Of a stretch of DNA of 64,000 nucleotides, positions 43,086 to 52,192 are shown one piece after another. The stretch lies in NCBI GenBank assembly GCA_034423015.1, contig DAOUJG010000069.1, positions 41,883-105,882 of the forward strand, written 5' to 3'. The translations under genes were made by a program, and so were the position numbers. Each line of letters opens with the position of its first letter. Position 1 is the first letter of the stretch. The notes beneath the pieces are model-generated. The model had not been told where the DNA came from, made no database searches, and worked only from the letters and a program-made list of their open reading frames with translations. This DNA is from JAGWBJ01 sp034423015 (lineage in GTDB: Bacteria; Chloroflexota; Dehalococcoidia; Lucifugimonadales; JAGWBF01).

Positions 43086-44252
43086 GTGGGCCGGGAGGAG
43101 ACCTTGGCAGTCCAGGGAAGCAGGGGCGGAGAACGAGGCGTGGTCGTGGTGGGCGCCGGCATCGTGGGGGCATCCATCGCCTACCACCTGGCGGAGAGGG
43201 GTGTGCCCGTTACCGTGGTGGACGGGGCCGCTCCCGGCTCCGGGGCCTCCAGCCACTCCTTCGCCTGGATCAACGCCGGCGCCAAGGGGCCGTCGTACTA
43301 CCACGACTTCAACCGCCGCTCCATGGAGATGTGGGACAGGTTCGCCCTGGGGCTGGGCGTGGACGTGGGCCTTCGTTGGGGCGGAAAGGTGAGCTGGGAG
43401 GCCACCACCGAGAGGGCCCGATTGCTGGAGGAGTGGGTCCGGAGGGCCCAACGCTGGGGCTACCCGACCAGGCTGGTGGGGCCCCGAGAGCTGGCGGACC
43501 TGGAGCCGTCCCTGTCCACGGGGCCCGTCGCCGCGGCGGAGCTCAGCCCCATCGACGGGCAGGTGGAGCCCCAGAGGGTCGTGGACGCGTGCATGCGGCG
43601 GCTCCGGGAAAGGGGCGCATCTCTCCGCTTCGGCACCCGCGTCTCGGCGCTATCGTTGGGCCCGGGACAGAAGGGGGGCCGGCGGGTGGAGTCCCTGGTG
43701 ACGCCCCGGGGCGAGGTCCCCTGCGACGCAGTCGTGCTGGCGGCGGGGACCGGCACGACGGACCTGGCTTCCATCGCTGGGGTGGCCGTCCCGCAACAGG
43801 TGAGTCCGGGTGTGGTGGTCCGGACCTCCCCCGTGCCGAGGCTTATGCACAAGCTTCAGGTGGTCTACGCGCCTCCCCTGGAGTCCGGCCAGGACGAGGT
43901 CCACTTCCGGCAGACGTCCGACGGGTCCGTCCAGATCGGGGAGGGGACCCAGGAGAGCCTGAGGCGGGACGATTCCCAACTCCACGCCGACGACCTCCTG
44001 GCCCGCGCCGTACGCTACCTGCCGGGGCTGTCCGGCGCCTCGGCCGACCCGGTGCCCGTGGGATACCGGCCCATGCCCCTGGACGGTTACCCAGTCCTGG
44101 GGTCCGCCCCATCGGCGCCCAACATGTACGTGGCCGTGACCCACAGTGGCGTCACCCTGGCGCCCGTGATCGGGGAGCTGGCGGCGATGGAGATCGTCGA
44201 CGGAGCGCGAGTCGAGATATTGGACCACTACAGGCCCGAGCGGTTCGCCTAG
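43086..44252 (+). CDS. FAD-dependent amine/amino acid oxidase (DAO family)
   Basis: A 388-residue flavoprotein with GxGxxG motif VVVVGAGIVGASIA (residues ~19-32), the AWINAGAKG loop and a C-terminal FAD segment around VAVTHSGVTLAPVIGELAA, typical of D-amino-acid and sarcosine-type oxidases. GTG 43086 is used because AGAGGAGA lies just upstream, with later GTG codons possible. It leads a plus-strand group with an LLM enzyme and a transporter. Confidence 0.85.
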   Translation: MGREETLAVQGSRGGERGVVVVGAGIVGASIAYHLAERGVPVTVVDGAAPGSGASSHSFAWINAGAKGPSYYHDFNRRSMEMWDRFALGLGVDVGLRWGGKVSWEATTERARLLEEWVRRAQRWGYPTRLVGPRELADLEPSLSTGPVAAAELSPIDGQVEPQRVVDACMRRLRERGASLRFGTRVSALSLGPGQKGGRRVESLVTPRGEVPCDAVVLAAGTGTTDLASIAGVAVPQQVSPGVVVRTSPVPRLMHKLQVVYAPPLESGQDEVHFRQTSDGSVQIGEGTQESLRRDDSQLHADDLLARAVRYLPGLSGASADPVPVGYRPMPLDGYPVLGSAPSAPNMYVAVTHSGVTLAPVIGELAAMEIVDGARVEILDHYRPERFA

Positions 44253-44384
44253 CCTGGAGGCCCAGGCCCTCCGTTGACAGCCACCTGGACGCCCAATACA
44301 CTCGCCGTTGCGGGGGGAGGCGTGCGGGGCTGGCCCGGAAGGGCGGCGGCCGGCACGGTCGATTCACCCAGGAGGTCGTGATTC

Positions 44385-45380
44385 ATGGCAGTGAAGATGG
44401 GTCTGGCCATCGTCAGCACCGACGTGGCCGGTTACACCCGACAGGTGCGTATGCTGGACGAGGCGGGAGTGGCCATGATCGGCTGCGGGGACTCCCAGGC
44501 GCTGTACCACGAGCAGTTCATCCGTTGCGCCCTGGCCGCGGAGCACTCCAGCAACGCCCAGGTGGGCACCTGGATAACCAACCCCATCACCCGTCACCCG
44601 GCGGTCACGGCCGCGGCCATAGCCACGGTGGACGACGTCGGCCCGGGCCGCGCCTTCCTGGGTGTCGGCACCGGGGACTCGACGGTCTACAACGCCGGGC
44701 TGCGTCCCGCCACGCTGGCGGACCTGGAGCGGTTCATACACACCGTCCGGGAGCTGCACGAGGAGGGGTCTTCCACGTGGCAGGGCAAGGAGTGCTACCT
44801 GACGTGGGTTAAGCGGCGCATTCCCATCGGCATGGCCGTCTCCGGGCCCCGGGCCATGCGAATGGCCGGGCGGCTGGCCGACATCGTGTGGGTGTGCTTC
44901 GGGCTGCAGGAGGAGGAGGTCGCCATCGCCAGGGGCTACCTGGAGGAGGGAGCGCGGGAGGCCGGGCGGAGCCTGGACGACATAGACGTGTGGTGGATGG
45001 TACAGTTCAACGTCGACGACAGCCGGGAGGCGGCCATAGACGCCATCAAGGCGAACCTGGCCAGCTCAGGGCACATCATCTTTCGCTACGGGCTCGAAGG
45101 CAAGGCCGTGCCGGCCGAGTACGCCGAGCAGGCGGGGGAGCTGGCCCGGCGGTACAAGCCCATCCAGCACTTCGGCAACGTGGGCCTGACCGACGAGTTG
45201 GGCATCACCGACTACCTGGCCCGGCGCCTGGCCATAGCCGGGACTCCCGAGGAGTGCGTAGCGGATATCAAGAGACTGGAGCGGCTGGGGGTGGACAGGC
45301 TGTTCTTCTACACATCCCTGCCGGACAAGGACCGTCTCTTCGACCGCCTGGTAAATCACATCATGCCACAGATAGCGTGA
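44385..45380 (+). CDS. LLM-class F420/FMN-dependent oxidoreductase
   Basis: A 331-residue luciferase-like barrel with MGLAIVSTDVAGY at the N-terminus, NPITRHPAVTAAAIATV, GRAFLGVGTGDSTVYN, and PIGMAVSGPRAMRMAGRLAD. It resembles paralogues A and B but is more distant. A GGAGG precedes the ATG. It lies between the oxidase and the liv-type importer. Confidence 0.86.
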   Translation: MAVKMGLAIVSTDVAGYTRQVRMLDEAGVAMIGCGDSQALYHEQFIRCALAAEHSSNAQVGTWITNPITRHPAVTAAAIATVDDVGPGRAFLGVGTGDSTVYNAGLRPATLADLERFIHTVRELHEEGSSTWQGKECYLTWVKRRIPIGMAVSGPRAMRMAGRLADIVWVCFGLQEEEVAIARGYLEEGAREAGRSLDDIDVWWMVQFNVDDSREAAIDAIKANLASSGHIIFRYGLEGKAVPAEYAEQAGELARRYKPIQHFGNVGLTDELGITDYLARRLAIAGTPEECVADIKRLERLGVDRLFFYTSLPDKDRLFDRLVNHIMPQIA

Positions 45381-45402
45381 CACTTGAAGGTCAGGAAGGC
45401 AA

Positions 45403-45408
45403 TATAAT
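45403..45408 (+). promoter_or_regulatory. Consensus -10 element upstream of livK
   Basis: A perfect TATAAT lies 41 bases before the livK start in a short AT-rich tract. The best -35 match is TGACAC (45378-45383) at a long 19-bp spacing. Confidence 0.45.
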
Positions 45409-45449
45409 ATACTGGCTACTATCAAGTCGGTACGCTGGAGAGTGGTGTT

Positions 45450-46694
45450 ATGGGAATCCTTAGGATGAAATGGATAGTGCCCCTGGTGTTGTTGGGGGTC
45501 CTGGCCCTGGCGGCGGCCTGTGGCGGCGAAGACCCGACGGTGGCGCCGACCGTAGCGCCACCCACCCAAGCCCCCACGGCAACGCCGGAACCCACGGAGG
45601 AGCCGGCGGGGCCCTTCAGAATCGGCGTAATGGAATCGCTCACGGGCCCCGGAGAGACCTACGGCAACGTTGCGGTCCAGGCCAAGGAGATGGCCGTGGC
45701 CGAGATCAACGATGCGGGGGGCATTGACGGGCGCATGCTGGAGCTGGTGATCGAAGACTCCAAGTGCAACGCCCAGGACTCGATCACGGCGTACAGGAAG
45801 CTCACCGACGTGGACGGGGTCAAGATCATCCTCGGCACCTCCTGCAGCGGCGCGATGCTCGGCGCGGCGCCCCTGGCCGAGGAGGACGGCGTGATCCTCT
45901 TCTCGGGGTTGGCCACCAACCCGGACATCGCCAACGCCGGGGACTACATCTTTCGGACTTCGATGAGCGACGCCCAGCTCGGCATCGACACGGGCAACGT
46001 CCTCTGGGCCGACGGCGTCCGCACGCTGGCCACCATCACCGAGGCTACCGACTACGCCGAGGGCGTGCGCCGGACCACGGTGGAGCAGTTCGAGAAGCGA
46101 GGCGGCAGTCTGGTGAGCGAGGAGCGGTACGCCTCGGACGTCACCGACTTCAGGAGCCAGCTGACCAAGCTGCTGAGCGAGAACCCCGACGCGGTGCACA
46201 TCGCCGCCCAGTCGGAGTTCGCGGGCGGCACCATCGTCAAGCAGATACGCGAGCTGGGATACGAGGGGCCCCTCTACTCCGAGGTCGTACCCGTGGGAGC
46301 CACCGCCCTGGAGGTGGCCGGCGAGGCCGCCACCGGGCTGAAGGCCATCACCGCGGACCTGGACCCGGCCAACGACAGGGCCCAGGAGGTGCTTGCCAAC
46401 TTCAGGGCCCGCTACGACTACGTCACGCTGCCCTGGTACCTGGGGTCGGCCTACGACGACGTTTACATCGCCGCCGAGTGCCTGAAGCAGACCGGCGACG
46501 ACCAGGATGCCGACGGCTTCAAGGACTGCATGTACGACATAACCTGGAGCGGCAGCATCGGGGTGGACTACAGCTTCGACGAGATGGGCGAGGTGGTAGG
46601 CCTCTCCAACGTGGTCGTGGAGGTCCTGCCCCTGGCCGAAAGGACCGAGGACAACCAGGGTTACAAGGTCTTGGGCGGGGCTCCGACGGAGTAG
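45450..46694 (+). CDS. livK: Branched-chain amino acid-type ABC substrate-binding lipoprotein
   Basis: A 414-residue lipoprotein: lipobox LALAAAC with C24, a Pro/Thr linker to ~58, then a periplasmic binding protein type I domain starting RIGVMESLTGPGETYG, with the GTSCSGAML, ASMS-like SM and LPWYLGSAYDDVYIAAECL segments. It would capture amino acids, amides or other small ligands for the livHMGF permease encoded next. Start codon follows GGAGAG. Confidence 0.9.
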   Translation: MGILRMKWIVPLVLLGVLALAAACGGEDPTVAPTVAPPTQAPTATPEPTEEPAGPFRIGVMESLTGPGETYGNVAVQAKEMAVAEINDAGGIDGRMLELVIEDSKCNAQDSITAYRKLTDVDGVKIILGTSCSGAMLGAAPLAEEDGVILFSGLATNPDIANAGDYIFRTSMSDAQLGIDTGNVLWADGVRTLATITEATDYAEGVRRTTVEQFEKRGGSLVSEERYASDVTDFRSQLTKLLSENPDAVHIAAQSEFAGGTIVKQIRELGYEGPLYSEVVPVGATALEVAGEAATGLKAITADLDPANDRAQEVLANFRARYDYVTLPWYLGSAYDDVYIAAECLKQTGDDQDADGFKDCMYDITWSGSIGVDYSFDEMGEVVGLSNVVVEVLPLAERTEDNQGYKVLGGAPTE

Positions 46695-46730
46695 GCTCCA
46701 ACCGGTTGAAGTCCCGGACTCGGGGGTCAT

Positions 46731-48113
46731 TTGCTCGGATACCGTGACAGCCACGGCCTGGCGTCGGGGATCTTTCGGGCTTCCGGCACGCGGGTCCTGG
46801 CAGCGGTACTGACCGCAGTACTCCTAGGCTACATCGCCTGGAAGATCGGCCAGTCCGGCGACCAGGCGCTGCAGTTCGCCTTCAACGGCCTCTCCGTGGG
46901 AGCCGTGTACGCCCTGGTGGCCATGGGGTTCACCCTGGTGTACAGCACCGTCTGGTTCTTCGACCTGTACTACGGCGCGGCCGCCGCCCTGGGGGCCTAC
47001 GGGGTCTTCTACCTGAGGTCTTCGGACGACCTCTACACCCGCTTCGACGTCAACAACATCTTCGTAAACATCGTCTTCGCAGCGGTGGTTGCCGGGGTCG
47101 CCGCTTGGGCGCTGCACGTGAGTATCCGGCCCCGGCTGCGGGGCAGGATCAATTCCAGTGCCCTGCCGGCGGCGGGCGCCCTGCTGGCCGGGGGCGCCGG
47201 CGTGTACACGGGGTTTGTCCTCTCCTATCCCGACAAGCTCAACGTCATGCTCAGTCCCGCCGTCGGCGTGCTGGCGGCGGCGGCCGCGGGCTGGGCCCTC
47301 TACCATGGCTGCCGGCGGGCGTTGCCGGGGGCCGGCCCGGCGCCGGTTCTCGCCGCCGCCGCGATGGCGGCGGCCGTCCCGGGGGTCCTTTGCGGGTACC
47401 TGGTGTCCAACTCCCCGGGCTCCAGTCTCTACCTGAGCTGGGGGGTGTCGTGCCTGCTGGCGGGGTGCGTGGGCCTGGCCCTGTACCGGGGGCTGTACGT
47501 GTACATGCGCCAACGGTCGAGGTCGCCGCTGATAATGCTCGTGGCCTCTCTGGGCGTCCTCCTGGGCCTGACCGCTTTCATCTCCATAGTCTTCGAGAGC
47601 GCTCCACGCCCTCTGCCGGCGCCCTTCGGCAGCGACTCCTGGTCCGTGGCGGGGGCGTTCATCAAGGGGTTCAACGTCTTCACCATAGGGGTCGCCCTCA
47701 CCGCCTTCGTGGGGCTGCTGCTGTTTCTCAAGAAGACCGCCTTCGGAAAGGCGGTGCGGGCCATCGGCGACGACGAGGAGGTGTCCAAGGTGGTGGGGAT
47801 AAACACCACCGTAATCATCTCCGCCGTGTTCTTCATAGGCGCGGTGCTTGCCGCCCTGGCGGGGCTTTTGAGCGGCCACGATACGGCCATACAGCCCAGG
47901 ATGGGCCTGTTGCTACTGCTGAAGGGCTGGATCGCGTCCGTGATGGGCGGCATCGGGAACCTCTACGGCGCCATAGTCGGCGGCTTTGCCCTGGGTATGA
48001 TCGAGCAGTTCGGCATCTGGGACCTGGCGGGCGAGTGGAAGGACGCCATATCCTTCATCCTCCTGATCCTCTTCCTGTCGTTTTGGCCCAAGGGCCTGTT
48101 GCCGAGAAGGTAG
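46731..48113 (+). CDS. livH: LivH-type permease with an unusually large insertion
   Basis: A 460-residue permease of the LivH family, which usually has ~300 residues. It opens with FAFNGLSVGAVYALVAMGFTLVY and ends with the LivH-type segment GKAVRAIGDDEEVSKVVGINTTVIIS and MGGIGNLYGAIVGGFALGMIEQ. Between them, roughly residues 115-270 add several hydrophobic helices not expected in LivH. The start is a TTG at 46731 with a GGGGG-type site, so the exact N-terminus is uncertain. Confidence 0.85.
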   Translation: MLGYRDSHGLASGIFRASGTRVLAAVLTAVLLGYIAWKIGQSGDQALQFAFNGLSVGAVYALVAMGFTLVYSTVWFFDLYYGAAAALGAYGVFYLRSSDDLYTRFDVNNIFVNIVFAAVVAGVAAWALHVSIRPRLRGRINSSALPAAGALLAGGAGVYTGFVLSYPDKLNVMLSPAVGVLAAAAAGWALYHGCRRALPGAGPAPVLAAAAMAAAVPGVLCGYLVSNSPGSSLYLSWGVSCLLAGCVGLALYRGLYVYMRQRSRSPLIMLVASLGVLLGLTAFISIVFESAPRPLPAPFGSDSWSVAGAFIKGFNVFTIGVALTAFVGLLLFLKKTAFGKAVRAIGDDEEVSKVVGINTTVIISAVFFIGAVLAALAGLLSGHDTAIQPRMGLLLLLKGWIASVMGGIGNLYGAIVGGFALGMIEQFGIWDLAGEWKDAISFILLILFLSFWPKGLLPRR

Positions 48114-48238
48114 CCCATACGAATGAGCTCCCGGGTCGATAGGGACATGAACAGGTTGGCGGGCCCAAGGGCCTGTTGCCGAGGAGGCAGCCCATACCGA
48201 TGAGCTCCCGGGTCTATACGGACGTGAACAGGCTGGCC
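48085..48238 (+). repeat. 77-bp tandem duplication at the livH/livM junction
   Basis: Copy 1 (48085-48161) and copy 2 (48162-48238) are the same length with roughly ten mismatches. Copy 1 contains the end and TAG stop of livH plus a decoy livM start (ATG 48123). In copy 2 the TAG has become CAG and the ATG at 48200 is the real livM start. Confidence 0.95.
48123..48203 (+). CDS. Mini-ORF formed by the duplication, overlapping the livM start
   Basis: ATG 48123 opens a 26-codon frame starting MSSRVDRDMNRLAG, resembling the first residues of livM, and ends with TGA 48201-48203 which overlaps the livM ATG (ATGA). It may be a spurious by-product or a coupling peptide that keeps ribosomes feeding livM. 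Confidence 0.3.
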   Translation: MSSRVDRDMNRLAGPRACCRGGSPYR

Positions 48239-49249
48239 CGCGGCCTCCGGGATGTCCTGCCCCTGGGGCGGGGCAACGTGGAGCTGTGGGCGAACCTGTT
48301 CGTGATCGCCTGGGCGGTGGCGTTCATGCTGTGGCAGGGGGTGGGGTTTGCCATAACCGTGGGCACCGTATTCGCCATCTGGGCGATACTGGCGGTCAGT
48401 CTGAACCTGATCGTCGGGTTCACCGGCCTCCTGTCGGTGGGGCACGTCGGGTTCTTCGGCATCGGCGCCTACGCCATGGCCATTCTCACCTCCAACCCGG
48501 CATACGAGCAGCTCCGTACCGAGGCAATACCAACCTTTGCCCTGCCCTTCTTCGCGGCACTGCCCGTCAGCATAATCCTGGCCGGCCTGGTGGCCGTGGT
48601 TGTGGGCATCGTCTTCAACCGGTTCCGGGACGACATCTTCGTCCTCGTCTCCTTCGGCTTCGCCATCATCTCCTTCAACGTCTTCCTGAACTGGCGGAGC
48701 CTCACCCGGGGCGCCTTCGGGATTCACGAGATACCCAGGCCCCAGATAGGCGGATGGGTGTTCGACGGCGAGCTGGAGTTCATGCTCCTGGCGCTGGTGT
48801 TCCTCGCCATCGTGATGCTGGTGGCCTGGTTCATAGTGACCTCCTCCTTCGGACGGGTGCTCACCGCCATCCGGGAGGACGAGCAGGCCATCGAGGTGTT
48901 CGGGTACCGGTCGACCCACTACAAGCTGGCCGTGTGGGTCGTGTCGGCCATGATGGCGGGCCTGGCCGGCGGCCTGTTCAGCAGCTGGACCAGCTTCATC
49001 GACCCCAACTCGTTCATCCTCCTGGAGTCGATCCTCCTGGTAGCGATCGTGATCCTCGGTGGGCTGGCCACGATCTGGGGTTCCCTCCTTGGCGCGATGG
49101 TCTTCGTGCTGCTTGAGGAGGGGATGCGCTTCCTGCCCTTCGTGCCGTCCGAGTACACGGGCCAGGCCCGGCAGATCGTCCTGGGCATCCTACTGGTGCT
49201 GTTGATGCTATTCAGGCCTCAGGGTCTGGTCGGGAGGTACAAGCTGTGA
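48200..49249 (+). CDS. livM: LivM-type ABC permease
   Basis: A 349-residue permease with about ten hydrophobic helices and the LivM landmark NLIVGFTGLLSVGHVGFFGIGAYAMA, followed by SSFGRVLTAIREDEQAIEVFGY (the EAA-like loop that contacts the ATPases) and LLRPQGL-type ending MLFRPQGLVG. I used ATG 48200 with GAGGAGG upstream. Confidence 0.9.
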   Translation: MSSRVYTDVNRLARGLRDVLPLGRGNVELWANLFVIAWAVAFMLWQGVGFAITVGTVFAIWAILAVSLNLIVGFTGLLSVGHVGFFGIGAYAMAILTSNPAYEQLRTEAIPTFALPFFAALPVSIILAGLVAVVVGIVFNRFRDDIFVLVSFGFAIISFNVFLNWRSLTRGAFGIHEIPRPQIGGWVFDGELEFMLLALVFLAIVMLVAWFIVTSSFGRVLTAIREDEQAIEVFGYRSTHYKLAVWVVSAMMAGLAGGLFSSWTSFIDPNSFILLESILLVAIVILGGLATIWGSLLGAMVFVLLEEGMRFLPFVPSEYTGQARQIVLGILLVLLMLFRPQGLVGRYKL

Positions 49250-50007
49250 GTACGACCGGCAACGGCCCCGGCGATGAGGTGGCCCTGGAGACCCAGGAGA
49301 TCTCCAAGCATTTCGGAGCGGTCAAGGCGGTGGACCGGCTTTCCATCGCCATCAAACGGAAGGGGATGACCAGCATGGTCGGCCCCAACGGCTCCGGGAA
49401 GTCGACCCTGGTGAACCTGTTGAGCGGCACTCTGCCCCTGGATGGGGGAATGGTGATCATCGACGGAGTCGGCCTCAAGGTCGTGAACCCGTACGACACC
49501 CCCGCCCACGGTCTGACGAGGACCTTCCAGGAGGTGCGGCTGTTCGACCAGATAAGCGTGTGGGACAACATCATGGTGGTCCTGACCCAACGACGTCTCC
49601 TGCCGGCCCTGTTGGAGCGGGCGAAAGCCAGGCATAAGGAGAAGGCCCGGAGCATCCTGGAGAGTGTGGGGATGTGGGAGAAGCGGGACTCCCTGGCCAT
49701 GGACCTCTCCTACGGCCAGCGGAAGCTGCTGGAGCTCGGGCGGGCCATGGCGCTGGACGTGAAGATATACCTGTTCGACGAGCCCTTCGCGGGCCTCTTT
49801 CCCCAGATGTTGGAGCAGGTGAAGGGGATACTGAAGCGCATGCGGGACCAGGGCCTCACCATCGTGTTCGTGTCTCACAACATGGAGATAGTCAGGGAGC
49901 TTTCGGACCACATATTCGTCCTGGACAGCGGGACCCTTCTCGCCGAGGGAGAGGTCGAGGAGGTCCTGGGGAGGCCGGACGTGATAGAGGCCTATCTTGG
50001 TGTCTAG
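49246..50007 (+). CDS. livG: LivG-type ABC ATPase
   Basis: A 253-residue ATPase with Walker A GPNGSGKST (~45), LivG-type insert LTRTFQEVRLFDQISVWDNIM, signature LSYGQRKLLELGRA and Walker B IYLFDEPFAGL. The signature is LSYGQ, the LivG form. GTG start overlaps livM by four bases, so translation is coupled. Confidence 0.92.
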   Translation: MSTTGNGPGDEVALETQEISKHFGAVKAVDRLSIAIKRKGMTSMVGPNGSGKSTLVNLLSGTLPLDGGMVIIDGVGLKVVNPYDTPAHGLTRTFQEVRLFDQISVWDNIMVVLTQRRLLPALLERAKARHKEKARSILESVGMWEKRDSLAMDLSYGQRKLLELGRAMALDVKIYLFDEPFAGLFPQMLEQVKGILKRMRDQGLTIVFVSHNMEIVRELSDHIFVLDSGTLLAEGEVEEVLGRPDVIEAYLGV

Positions 50008-50030
50008 GTTCCGGGGTGTCTAGATTCAGG
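49999..50030 (+). repeat. 16-bp tandem duplication between livG and livF
   Basis: GGTGTCTAGGTTCCGG (49999-50014) is followed by GGTGTCTAGATTCAGG (50015-50030). The first copy contains the livG stop codon. Confidence 0.8.
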
Positions 50031-50050
50031 TGTGAGGAGACCTTTGCGCG

Positions 50051-50809
50051 ATGAGACTCTCTGGGGCTGAACGTGGGGCGGGGGATGAACGCGGGGGGCC
50101 GAGGCTCCTGGAGCTGGACGGCGTGTCTGTCCACTACGGGGCCGTGGTCGCCCTGGAGGACGTGTGCCTTGGAGTGCGGGAGGGGGAGATGGTGGCGGTG
50201 ATGGGCCCCAACGGGGCCGGAAAGTCCACCGTGCTCAAGGCGATCATGGGGTTGGCGCCCGTCATGGGCGGTACGGTCTACTGGCGACAGGAGCCGTTGG
50301 AGGCGGCAACCCACGAGATCGTGAAGGAGGGCATCGCCTTCGTGCCCCAGGGGCGCCGGGTGTTCACCCACCTCACCGTAGAAGAGAACCTGGAGATGGG
50401 CTGCCTTTACCTGGGCGACCCGTCGGAGAAGCGGCGGCGGATGGACTCGGTGATGGAGCTCTTCCCCATCCTGCACCAGAAGCGGCGCGACCTGGCCAGC
50501 CAGATGTCCGGAGGGCAGCAGCAGATGCTGGCCCTGGGCCGCGGGCTCATGGCATCCCCCGGGATGCTGCTGCTGGACGAGCCCACACTGGGCCTGGCCC
50601 CCATCGTGGTGAAAGAGGTGTTCCAGAAGGTCGCCGACATCAGCCGCGTGCTCCAGACCACCATCCTGGTGGTGGAGCACAACATCAAGGGTGTCTTGAA
50701 CATCGTGGACCGGGCCTACGTGCTGGACAAGGGCCGGGTCGTGCACGACGGGACCCCGCAATCGGTCCGGGACACCGATATACTTACTGAGGTGTTCCTG
50801 GGGAGCTGA
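50051..50809 (+). CDS. livF: LivF-type ABC ATPase
   Basis: A 252-residue ATPase: Walker A GPNGAGKST, LivF landmark GIAFVPQGRRVFTHLTVEENL, signature MSGGQQQMLALGRGLM and Walker B MLLLDEPTLGLAPI. It completes a five-gene importer set (livKHMGF) on the plus strand. Confidence 0.92.
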   Translation: MRLSGAERGAGDERGGPRLLELDGVSVHYGAVVALEDVCLGVREGEMVAVMGPNGAGKSTVLKAIMGLAPVMGGTVYWRQEPLEAATHEIVKEGIAFVPQGRRVFTHLTVEENLEMGCLYLGDPSEKRRRMDSVMELFPILHQKRRDLASQMSGGQQQMLALGRGLMASPGMLLLDEPTLGLAPIVVKEVFQKVADISRVLQTTILVVEHNIKGVLNIVDRAYVLDKGRVVHDGTPQSVRDTDILTEVFLGS

Positions 50810-50827
50810 CGCGGCCTGCTACGGGTC

Positions 50828-51607
50828 TCAGGGCACCACCTTCAGTAATATCTCCACCCGCACCTCGTCCTCGATGCTGGCCACGGAGCGGGCGGTGGGC
50901 CGCGGGATGTCGAGCTGGTCCCACGTGAAAGTGGTGCGTCCCAGTACGAATACGGCGTCTCCGTCGTCCCGGGCCTCGACCTCGAATGTGAGGGGAAACG
51001 CGTTCCCCCGGATGTCCAGGGAGCCGCTCACCTGGGTCATGACCTCCTCGCCCGAGGCCAGGCCGTCAGGCAGGGGAAGCAGGTCGGGCACGGTGAAGGT
51101 CGCCACGGGGTGCTGGCCGAACATCCTTTCGCTGACGTACCTGTCCCTGAAGGGCTGGTCGCTGGTGAGACTCTGAAGGTCGATCTGTACGACCGACGGC
51201 CTGCCGTCCAGGTGGACCTCTCCCGAGAGGGCCTCGGTCCTCATCACCGCGTCGTTGGGCAGGGGCAGCCTCACAAGCTGCTCCTCCACGGTGAACGTGG
51301 CCTCGGAACCGGCGGATACGACGAAAGACACCCCGTCGTACTGCCCGGCGCTCCTCCCTGCAGCAGCCGTGGTGGCCGCGGGCGCGGTAGTTGGCACGGG
51401 CTCGGCGGTGGCCGCAGGCGCGGTGGTGGGCACGGGTGCGACGGTGGCCGCGGGCGCGGTGGTGGGCACGGGTGCGACGGTGGCCGCGGGCGCCGTGGTG
51501 GGCACAGGCTCCTCGGGTTCCTGGCTGGAGCCGCCACAGCCCGCCAGGATGACCAGGACGGCAAGAGCCGCGATGGGTAGCCAAGCCCGGCGTATGGGTC
51601 CAGTCAT
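50828..51607 (-). CDS. YceI-family lipoprotein with tandem Pro-Ala-Thr linker
   Basis: A 259-residue lipoprotein: lipobox LAGC with C24, four near-identical 12-residue linker repeats of the form APVPTTAPAATV (~33-80), then a YceI/lipocalin-like domain recognised by the core GEVHLDGRPSVVQIDLQSL, FGQHPVATFTV and VSGSLDIRG. YceI proteins bind isoprenoid-like ligands. ATG 51607 has AGGTGA upstream. Confidence 0.85.
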   Translation of the reverse strand: MTGPIRRAWLPIAALAVLVILAGCGGSSQEPEEPVPTTAPAATVAPVPTTAPAATVAPVPTTAPAATAEPVPTTAPAATTAAAGRSAGQYDGVSFVVSAGSEATFTVEEQLVRLPLPNDAVMRTEALSGEVHLDGRPSVVQIDLQSLTSDQPFRDRYVSERMFGQHPVATFTVPDLLPLPDGLASGEEVMTQVSGSLDIRGNAFPLTFEVEARDDGDAVFVLGRTTFTWDQLDIPRPTARSVASIEDEVRVEILLKVVP

Positions 51608-51618
51608 AATCACCTGCT

Positions 51619-52185
51619 TCACATAAATTTGTACGACGAATGCACCGCGGGAGTGGCCCCCAGGGATGTCCTGGGCGGCAGCTCCAGCCTGCCGCTCTCC
51701 TGGTCCCCTTGGCCGGCCAGCCCGATTCCCAGGCCGACGGCGACGATGACCGCCAGGAGGGACAGCCTCCAGGACGCCGTCCATCCGGTCCTCGGAAGGA
51801 GGACGGTCAGCACTCCCGTCAGTCCCAGAACGATGGCGGCCAACGGCACGATGTAGGACACGGAGCGCGCGAGCTGGGACTCGCCGGCCACGGCGGCGGC
51901 GGAGACCAGCCCGAGCACCGCAGCCAGAGAGGCTGCAAAGAGTACCGGGCGGCGGGGGGAATCACCCAGGACGTGCCACAGCAGGCCCGAGCCGAGGCCG
52001 GCCAGCAGGGAGCCCGCCATCACCGGCGCGCTGTTGAAGAACGTGTCGCTTGGCGACTCCAGTGGGAGGTTGACCAGGACTCCCGCCACCGCCCCGATGG
52101 ACCCCGCCGTGAGGCCGGCCCGGAGCGGCGGGGTGCCCGGCCAGGCGCCGGGGTCCGAGCCGCCCGTTGGCGTCTGGGGAGACAT
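51619..52185 (-). CDS. Hypothetical integral membrane protein
   Basis: A 188-residue protein with about five hydrophobic stretches (for example AGSIGAVAGVLVNL, MAGSLLAGLGSGLLWHV, SYIVPLAAIVLGLTGVLTVLL, LLAVIVAVGLGIGLAG). I do not recognise the family. It sits 7 bases downstream of arsC with start ATG 52185 (or overlaps it from ATG 52206), so it is likely co-transcribed with arsC. Confidence 0.6.
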   Translation of the reverse strand: MSPQTPTGGSDPGAWPGTPPLRAGLTAGSIGAVAGVLVNLPLESPSDTFFNSAPVMAGSLLAGLGSGLLWHVLGDSPRRPVLFAASLAAVLGLVSAAAVAGESQLARSVSYIVPLAAIVLGLTGVLTVLLPRTGWTASWRLSLLAVIVAVGLGIGLAGQGDQESGRLELPPRTSLGATPAVHSSYKFM

Positions 52186-52192
52186 CCCCGGC

